Notes under the pieces: model-generated
What the model saw: the letters and a program-made list of their open reading frames with translations, nothing else
Databases searched by the model: none
What the model was told of the DNA's origin: nothing
Translations under genes and position numbers: made by a program
In this document: in pieces, positions 5,196 through 8,822 of the stretch
Position numbering within the stretch: the stretch's first letter is position 1
How the letters are laid out: every line of letters begins with the position of its first letter
Source: Candidatus Liptonbacteria bacterium RIFOXYD1_FULL_36_11
GTDB lineage: Bacteria > Patescibacteriota > Minisyncoccia > UBA6257 > XYB1-36-10
Direction of reading: 5' to 3'
DNA length: 8,822 nucleotides
Assembly: GCA_001821375.1 (NCBI GenBank)
Contig: MHLG01000002.1
Location: 46,284-55,105 of the forward strand

Positions 5196-5236
5196 AATAT
5201 TTATTTAAACTGCTTATTTTCTAGCTAACTAACCTA

Positions 5237-5271
5237 TAAAAACTAATAAAGCGACCTTTTACCCCGCTTTA
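5237..5271 (-). promoter_or_regulatory. Hairpin in the leader of the cysteine-rich gene, possible attenuator
   Basis: On the minus strand TAAAGCG and CGCTTTA (5265-5271 with 5247-5253) form a 7-bp stem with an 11-nt loop. TTAGTTTTTA follows, a T-rich tail. It lies between the putative promoter (5291-5299) and the start codon (5195). The 9-mer CAGTTTAAA occurs just upstream of it (5268-5276) and again 64 bp downstream (5204-5212). It could be a weak terminator controlling the metallothionein-like gene; this is speculative. Confidence 0.3.
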
Positions 5272-5290
5272 AACTGGTAGCAGTTACTTA

Positions 5291-5299
5291 ATTATAACA
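5291..5299 (-). promoter_or_regulatory. Possible extended -10 promoter for the cysteine-rich gene
   Basis: Minus-strand TGT-TATAAT (TGN plus a perfect -10 at 5291-5296) has no good -35 at 17 nt, since that position falls in the hairpin at 5298-5329. An extended -10 can work without one. The leader would be about 90 nt. Confidence 0.4.
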
Positions 5300-5329
5300 C
5301 AAGATTCCGGCGCCAGCCGGAATCTTGTG
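5298..5329 (-). terminator. 14-bp perfect hairpin downstream of the membrane-protein gene
   Basis: CACAAGATTCCGGC (5298-5311) and GCCGGAATCTTGTG (5316-5329) pair without mismatch around a 4-nt loop, 26 bp past the TAG of the gene at 5355-6023. The minus-strand tail (TTATAATTAAG) has only a broken T-run, so termination may be partial. The distal base of the stem overlaps the possible extended -10 of the next gene. Confidence 0.6.
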
Positions 5330-5354
5330 GAAACCTTCATCTAATCCCTTAAAA

Positions 5355-6023
5355 CTATATATTTAACACCGTCTTAAACTCAAACTTTAAAGCTTCTTCA
5401 TTTGCTCCCACTACCTCTCTGTCAAAGACTTTAGAAAACTCTTTATCTCCATCATCAACATAAATCGTAACAAAATAAGACTTTCCTTCCTCTGTGTTTC
5501 TTAAAAGCTCAACTCCCCCGGAATTTTCTCCCGCTGGCAACCACTGCACTCCAAGAATATTCCCTAAACTACCATCGTTATTATCCTGCACCGCCACCCA
5601 ACTATTTTCCTTCAGTGCCGCCTTTTCAATATTTACCACACTTCCCGCAATTTGATCCTTTACTGTAATAAAATTATCTGAAACAACTATCTGTTCTCCG
5701 CCACTTTCCAAAGAAGGCTTTTCCAAAACAGCCACTACCTTCTCCTCTTGCCCTGCTTCTGACAAAGCTGCGCTATTTTCTTCTCCTGTCTGCTCTTGAG
5801 ACCAACCGCTCTTTCCAAACCAAAACCAACCAATCCCAAAACCAATTATAAAAAATACCAAACCGTAAGCTATTAATCTCATAAAGCCCATCCTTTTTCG
5901 ACCCTCTGACGCCGTATACTCTGTTTCCACGCCGTCGTCAGCCGACGCTTCAACTTTTTCTACCTCATAATCATTATAAGAAAACTCATCCCCACCCATT
6001 TGATTGTCTTTTTGCTCGTCCAT
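5355..6023 (-). CDS. Single-pass membrane protein with DUF7282-like outer domain
   Basis: The protein has 222 aa. Residues 1-40 are acidic and low in complexity. Basic residues RKR (42-44) precede one membrane helix (about 49-70, LRLIAYGL-like to FWFGK), so the N-terminus should be inside and the rest outside. A polar linker (72-110) leads to a domain at about 115-220 with the pattern SWVAVQDN, LGNILGVQWLPAGEN and YFVTIYVDDGD. It resembles the DUF7282 fold seen in archaeal and CPR surface proteins, in which a value such as 'VxxD...lGvs..L.aG.h' recurs; this match is from memory and the function is unknown. It stands alone between pgi/pmi (141 bp upstream) and the metallothionein-like gene, with a weak promoter candidate at 6065-6092. 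The stop is TAG, the only TAG among the complete genes here. Confidence 0.8.
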   Translation of the reverse strand: MDEQKDNQMGGDEFSYNDYEVEKVEASADDGVETEYTASEGRKRMGFMRLIAYGLVFFIIGFGIGWFWFGKSGWSQEQTGEENSAALSEAGQEEKVVAVLEKPSLESGGEQIVVSDNFITVKDQIAGSVVNIEKAALKENSWVAVQDNNDGSLGNILGVQWLPAGENSGGVELLRNTEEGKSYFVTIYVDDGDKEFSKVFDREVVGANEEALKFEFKTVLNI

Positions 6024-6064
6024 AAATATTTTTTAGATAATTTAGATAACTGCGACTTTTTTTC

Positions 6065-6092
6065 ATCTTAATACCTTATTTTAATTATGCAA
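6065..6092 (-). promoter_or_regulatory. Possible promoter of the DUF7282-like gene
   Basis: Minus-strand TTGCAT (6087-6092), 16-nt spacer, TAAGAT (6065-6070). Initiation would be near 6058, about 35 nt before the ATG at 6023. Both boxes are off consensus, so confidence is low. Confidence 0.35.
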
Positions 6093-6143
6093 CAAGCACA
6101 AGTAACACCTCAAGACCTGCTTTTTTTCTATATCAGTTTATAA
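6087..6143 (+). other. 18-codon plus-strand ORF, possible gene remnant
   Basis: ATG at 6087 to TAA at 6143 reads MQQAQVTPQDLLFFYISL. The start looks like the N-terminus of small CPR membrane proteins that begin with a polar stretch, PQDLL and then a hydrophobic helix, but the helix is cut off after about seven residues. No continuation in the other frames resembles a membrane protein; they merely mirror the isomerase gene. It could be a decayed gene start, a very small peptide or chance. Confidence 0.2.
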
Positions 6144-6164
6144 TCTTTCCAATTTAAATAAAAA

Positions 6165-7121
6165 TTATCTAATCTCTTCCTTAAATTTTTCTATTTTAAA
6201 AACGTCTAAAGGAGAAAATCCTTCTCTTTCCGCCAAAAACAAAGCTGTCCACGAAGCTAAAACTGTCGCATGTATAATTTTTTCCCATCCGTTTTTCTCC
6301 GCCAGCAACTCAATTATTTTTACTTCTATTCCCGCCTCCTCTAAAAATCTTTTAGTTACTTTCATTCTTTTTCTTATTTTTTCCACATCTATTTCATCCG
6401 CCAAAAAAACAAATCTAAACTTCTCTCCATTTTTTCTTCCGCTTAAGAAACTTGCCATTTCATTATGGTTTAATTCCGGAAAAAAATTGCAAAAAGCCGG
6501 CATTTTTGCCGTCTCATTCAAATGAATTTTAAAATAATAAGCTAAAGGAAAATTTACGCCGGAAGCATATATCACTGCCGTTCCGCCACTTAAAAAATCC
6601 GCTAAATTCTTTCCTGCGCTTTCTAAAGAATTCGCTTTTACTTTCTCCGCCGCCTCTTCCGCTTTTTCCGCTTCTTCCTCTAAAAATGCCAATTTAAGAA
6701 AAGCTTTCACTGAATAGCCTACCGCCATTCTTGCCGGTAAGCCACTTTTTATCTTTATAAAAGGCACGCCCTCCTTTTCCGCTTCCTCTAAAAGTTTTCC
6801 ACCAGAAAAAATAGCCGCCAAATTCAATTTCTGTTCTAATCCTTTTTCAAAAACATTTAAAGTTTCTTCTGTATTGCCGGAATAAGAACTCGCTACTAGT
6901 AAGCCTTCTTTCAAAAAATAATCCGGAACTCTCGGTAATCCGTAATCCCTGTGCACTAAAAGGTCAATAAAAGGATTAACCGTTTTTATCATTCCCGCCG
7001 CAAGATGCGAGCCACCCATTCCCGCCGCCATAAACTTTTCACTTTTTTTCAATTTTCCTCTATTTATGACTTCCGGCCTAAATTTAAACTGCTCCGGCAA
7101 ACCTAAAATATACTCTCTCAT
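6165..7121 (-). CDS. Bifunctional phosphoglucose/phosphomannose isomerase (SIS fold)
   Basis: It should interconvert glucose-6-phosphate or mannose-6-phosphate with fructose-6-phosphate in the cytoplasm, linking glycolysis and sugar-nucleotide supply. The 318-aa protein has the first SIS domain with GMGGSHLAA (34-42) and the phosphate loop SSYSGNTEET (78-87). GLPARMAVGYS (127-137) follows, then the C-terminal bact-PGI domain. NETAKMPAF (202-210) and FFPELNHNE (213-221) carry E203 and H219. Their 16-residue spacing, and even their numbers, match the catalytic pair known in the Pyrobaculum aerophilum PGI/PMI. That makes this the archaeal-type family rather than classical PGI. A lysine/glutamate-rich stretch lies at 147-163. 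The ATG at 7121 begins MREYILGLPEQF, as in the family. The promoter at 7128-7157 puts the transcription start almost on that ATG, so the mRNA is probably leaderless. Confidence 0.9.
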   Translation of the reverse strand: MREYILGLPEQFKFRPEVINRGKLKKSEKFMAAGMGGSHLAAGMIKTVNPFIDLLVHRDYGLPRVPDYFLKEGLLVASSYSGNTEETLNVFEKGLEQKLNLAAIFSGGKLLEEAEKEGVPFIKIKSGLPARMAVGYSVKAFLKLAFLEEEAEKAEEAAEKVKANSLESAGKNLADFLSGGTAVIYASGVNFPLAYYFKIHLNETAKMPAFCNFFPELNHNEMASFLSGRKNGEKFRFVFLADEIDVEKIRKRMKVTKRFLEEAGIEVKIIELLAEKNGWEKIIHATVLASWTALFLAEREGFSPLDVFKIEKFKEEIR

Positions 7122-7127
7122 AAAAAC

Positions 7128-7157
7128 ATTATACTAAAGATCACCCTTATTTAACAA
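7128..7157 (-). promoter_or_regulatory. Promoter of the PGI/PMI gene, predicted leaderless
   Basis: Minus-strand TATAAT (7128-7133) is a perfect -10; TTGTTA (7152-7157) lies 18 nt upstream. Only GTTTTT separates the -10 from the ATG, so the expected start is at or within a base of the A of ATG. It lies directly downstream of the terminator of the redox operon. Confidence 0.6.
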
Positions 7158-7162
7158 ACTTA

Positions 7163-7191
7163 AAAAAGCCGGAAATTATTTCCGGCTTTTT
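7163..7191. terminator. Intrinsic terminator of the grx-dsbA unit
   Basis: A perfect 13-bp stem, AAAAAGCCGGAAA (7163-7175) with TTTCCGGCTTTTT (7179-7191), and a 3-nt loop. The T-run is part of the stem on either strand, so it should work both ways. It starts 22 bp after the stop of the DsbA-like gene, which is the likely client. Confidence 0.88.
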
Positions 7192-7213
7192 ATTTTAACA
7201 AAATCTTTATTTC

Positions 7214-7960
7214 TTATTTTTCCGAAAGCGCTTTATCTAAAATCGGTTTTATTTGTTCATAAGGAAGAGCTCCTGGAATTATGCTTTTCTTTCCGTTAGC
7301 CGCTATTACCACCGAATAAGGCGTTCCCTGCGCACCCGCTCCTGCTCCATCCCGCAAATCTTTTTCAACTACTTTTGCCATCTCTTCACCATTCAAGCAC
7401 TTTTCACAATCTCCTTTTTTCAACCCTATCTTTTCCGCTATTTTTGGAAGCTCCGCCGGATCAAGCCCGTTGTTTGAAGGAGTCACCGCAAAAACTCCGT
7501 CTAAGAACTCCCAAAACTTCTCATTACCGCCAAGGCTGGCTGCGCACTCGGAAGCCTCCGCTTCTTTCTTAGCCTTCGAATGAAGCTGCTCTAAAGGAAA
7601 ATTTCTAAAAACCATCACTACTTTCCCCTTGCTAACATAATTGTTTTGCACTTCCCCTCTTAAAGTTTCATGAAACATTTTACAAAAGGGACACTCTAAA
7701 TCCGAGTAAATTACCAGCTTTACCGGCGCATTTATATCTCCGATAATATGCTCATTTGCATCAATTGACCTTAATTTTATTTCACCTCCGTTTGCGCCAC
7801 CTAAAGTATCTGCCGCCACCGCCCCGCCCGTCGGCACCTCTGCCGTTTTCCCCTTATTACTATTGGAATAAATAATACTACCGGCAATTATTAGTCCCGC
7901 GACCACTATTGAACTTGCCACAACATAGATACTACTCCCATTTTCTTTTTCGTTATCCAT
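7214..7960 (-). CDS. Membrane-anchored DsbA-like thiol-disulfide oxidoreductase
   Basis: Likely forms or shuffles disulfides in exported proteins. The 248 aa begin with a short charged tail and one hydrophobic segment (about 11-31, IYVVASSIVVAGLIIAGSII). No clear cleavage site is seen, so it is probably a signal anchor with the rest outside. A Gly/Ala-rich linker (44-58) leads to a thioredoxin fold with the active site CPFC (C90, C93) in DLECPFCKMFH. The alpha-helical insert of the DsbA/Thioredoxin_4 family follows, then the cis-proline GTPYS (P214). Three more cysteines occur: C139 and a CxxC at C185/C188 (DCEKC), the latter found in a number of DsbA-like proteins of this branch and perhaps structural. 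It follows the glutaredoxin-like gene by 12 nt, surely one transcript. A VKOR or DsbB partner to reoxidise it is not in this window. No Shine-Dalgarno sequence is seen. Confidence 0.92.
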   Translation of the reverse strand: MDNEKENGSSIYVVASSIVVAGLIIAGSIIYSNSNKGKTAEVPTGGAVAADTLGGANGGEIKLRSIDANEHIIGDINAPVKLVIYSDLECPFCKMFHETLRGEVQNNYVSKGKVVMVFRNFPLEQLHSKAKKEAEASECAASLGGNEKFWEFLDGVFAVTPSNNGLDPAELPKIAEKIGLKKGDCEKCLNGEEMAKVVEKDLRDGAGAGAQGTPYSVVIAANGKKSIIPGALPYEQIKPILDKALSEK

Positions 7961-7972
7961 ATTTTTATTTTA

Positions 7973-8224
7973 TTAATTATTAATATCTAAAATTGATAAA
8001 AGTTTATCCCTATCAAACCCAATAATTATTTCTTCACCTCCCCCATCTTTTTCCACAACTATAACCGGCACTCCAAGTTGCCCGCTTTTTAGAACCATCA
8101 TGTCAGCCGCCTCCTGATTTTCTGCTACGTTCAAATCATAAAAAACAATATTTTTTTCCTTCAAAAAATCTTTTACCATTATGCAGTATGGGCAATGTGG
8201 CGTTGAATAAACCGTTATCTTCAT
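7973..8224 (-). CDS. Glutaredoxin-like protein, CPYC active site
   Basis: A small cytoplasmic thiol-disulfide carrier. The 83-aa protein opens MKITVYSTPHCPYCIMVKDF. The first strand leads to the redox pair C11/C14 (CPYC), the classic dithiol glutaredoxin motif. DLNVAENQEAADMM (30-43) follows, then GVPVIVV with the cis-proline P53 and GFDRDKLLSIL (69-79), where the family usually has GFD. This order matches the short NrdH/YruB-type glutaredoxins that take electrons from thioredoxin reductase or glutathione; which one applies here cannot be told. It is the first gene of a two-gene unit with the exported DsbA-like protein, 12 nt apart, so cytoplasmic and outer thiol chemistry are co-expressed. 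The leader is about 54 nt from the promoter candidate at 8285-8312. The start is ATG at 8224, without a Shine-Dalgarno sequence. Confidence 0.92.
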   Translation of the reverse strand: MKITVYSTPHCPYCIMVKDFLKEKNIVFYDLNVAENQEAADMMVLKSGQLGVPVIVVEKDGGGEEIIIGFDRDKLLSILDINN

Positions 8225-8284
8225 AATAATCTAAAATTAACTTCGCGACTTTTTACTTTCAAACTGAAAATTTATAATAACCAA

Positions 8285-8312
8285 AGTATACAAGAAAAAT
8301 AAAAAAAGACAA
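8285..8312 (-). promoter_or_regulatory. Candidate promoter of the grx-dsbA unit
   Basis: Minus-strand TTGTCT (8307-8312), 16-nt spacer, TATACT (8285-8290). Initiation is expected near 8278. No terminator hairpin is apparent between the fpg stop (8345) and this site, so read-through from fpg is also possible. Confidence 0.55.
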
Positions 8313-8344
8313 AATTCCGCCAAAACTATTTCATTTTTTAAAAC

Positions 8345-8822
8345 TTATTTTTGGCAAACCGGACAATATCTTGTTCCTCTGCCACCCACACTTATCTTTT
8401 TTATCTTTTCCTTCCGACATTTTAAACAAGTCCGTCCCTCTCTCTGGTAAACTTTTAAAAACTTAGAAAAACCTCCCCGTTTTCCCTCACCATCTCTAAA
8501 ATCCCTGAATGTCGTCCCCTTATATTTTACCGCTTTTTTTAATATATTTTTACATTCTTTATGTATTCTTTTTTTCTCCGCCTCGCTTAAACTGTTGGCG
8601 CTTCTATCCGGCCGCACTCCAGCTTTAAAACAAATCTCATCCGCATAAATATTACCAATACCAGCAATAAGTCCCTGCTCCATTAAAACTGTTTTTATCT
8701 TTCTTTTCTTACCGCTTACTATTTCTAAAAAAATTTTCTTCGTAAAACCAGCTTCAAGCGGGTTAATCCCATACTCGTTCTCTACTTTTATTTTTTCATT
8801 CTTATCTACTAATCGCATATAA
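8345..8822 (-). CDS. mutM: Formamidopyrimidine-DNA glycosylase, C-terminal part (cut by window edge)
   Basis: Base-excision repair enzyme that removes oxidised purines such as 8-oxoguanine and nicks the abasic site. The visible part has the H2TH segment GLIAGIGNIYADEICF (49-64 of the visible ORF from 8818) followed by KAGVRPDR. At the C-terminus is the zinc finger, C131/C134 (CLKC) and C152/C155 (CPVC), with GGRGTRYC holding the arginine that contacts the flipped base. GTTFRDFRDGEG before it is also typical. The frame stays open through the last base of the window. The codon before the first Met is TAT, and the family continues upstream there with RRFG-type sequence. M at 8818 is therefore internal, and the catalytic N-terminal proline lies outside the window. 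Endonuclease VIII is a relative, but the GNIYADE and zinc-finger forms favour Fpg. It ends in TAA. Confidence 0.93.
   Translation of the reverse strand, partial: YMRLVDKNEKIKVENEYGINPLEAGFTKKIFLEIVSGKKRKIKTVLMEQGLIAGIGNIYADEICFKAGVRPDRSANSLSEAEKKRIHKECKNILKKAVKYKGTTFRDFRDGEGKRGGFSKFLKVYQREGRTCLKCRKEKIKKISVGGRGTRYCPVCQK

Noticed and set aside
7253..7572. Two overlapping plus-strand ORFs (7253-7477 and 7375-7572)
   Set aside because: Both are antisense to the DsbA-like gene and show no domain.
1..8822. UGA recoded as an amino acid, as in Absconditabacteria or Gracilibacteria
   Set aside because: All complete genes reach full family length with the standard code and no in-frame TGA. None ends in TGA either (TAA mostly, TAG once), so the sample is silent rather than supportive.

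Overview
The window is an AT-rich, compact bacterial chromosome segment that uses the standard genetic code. It looks like a Candidate Phyla Radiation (Patescibacteria, Parcubacteria-like) genome. The reasons are small housekeeping genes, a four-cysteine L28, a 318-residue bifunctional PGI/PMI-type isomerase, a short site-2 protease beside the str operon, and no visible Shine-Dalgarno sequence before any gene. The lineage is inferred from the style of the proteins and is not proven. Nearly everything lies on the minus strand; only rpmB is a confident plus-strand gene.

Reading the minus strand from right to left: the window opens with the C-terminal part of a Fpg/MutM-type DNA glycosylase (8345-8822). 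A two-gene redox unit follows, with a CPYC glutaredoxin-like protein (7973-8224) and a membrane-anchored DsbA-like oxidoreductase (7214-7960), closed by a strong hairpin terminator (7163-7191). Next come a SIS-fold phosphoglucose/phosphomannose isomerase (6165-7121) and a single-pass membrane protein with a DUF7282-like outer domain (5355-6023). After these lie a 55-residue, 13-cysteine metallothionein-like protein (5028-5195) and a tRNA-Pro(GGG) with encoded CCA (4842-4915). rpmB (L28) runs the other way and starts from promoter elements that overlap those of the divergent site-2 protease gene (3935-4546). The left half is the str operon, rpsL-rpsG-fusA-tuf (3880 to 1), with tuf cut by the window edge. 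It has an almost perfect promoter (TTGACA-N17-TATACT) and a second promoter candidate before tuf.

The str operon is the odd part, because its intergenic spaces are unusually long and structured. The rpsL-rpsG gap holds about three copies of a degenerate 38-bp tandem repeat with a REP-like core. The rpsG-fusA gap holds a 63-bp exact copy of the fusA 5' end, including its start codon and first 18 codons. That copy opens a 59-codon ORF ending 10 nt before the real fusA start, and the spacer between copies is rich in hairpins and contains an inverted fusA-like fragment. The fusA-tuf gap holds a 52-bp inverted-repeat element ending next to the tuf -35 box. The other notable items are the metallothionein-like gene, two promoters so close to their start codons that the mRNAs should be leaderless or nearly so, and the overlapping divergent promoters. 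I see no CRISPR array, insertion sequence or phage gene, and no stretch over 300 bases lacks a gene.
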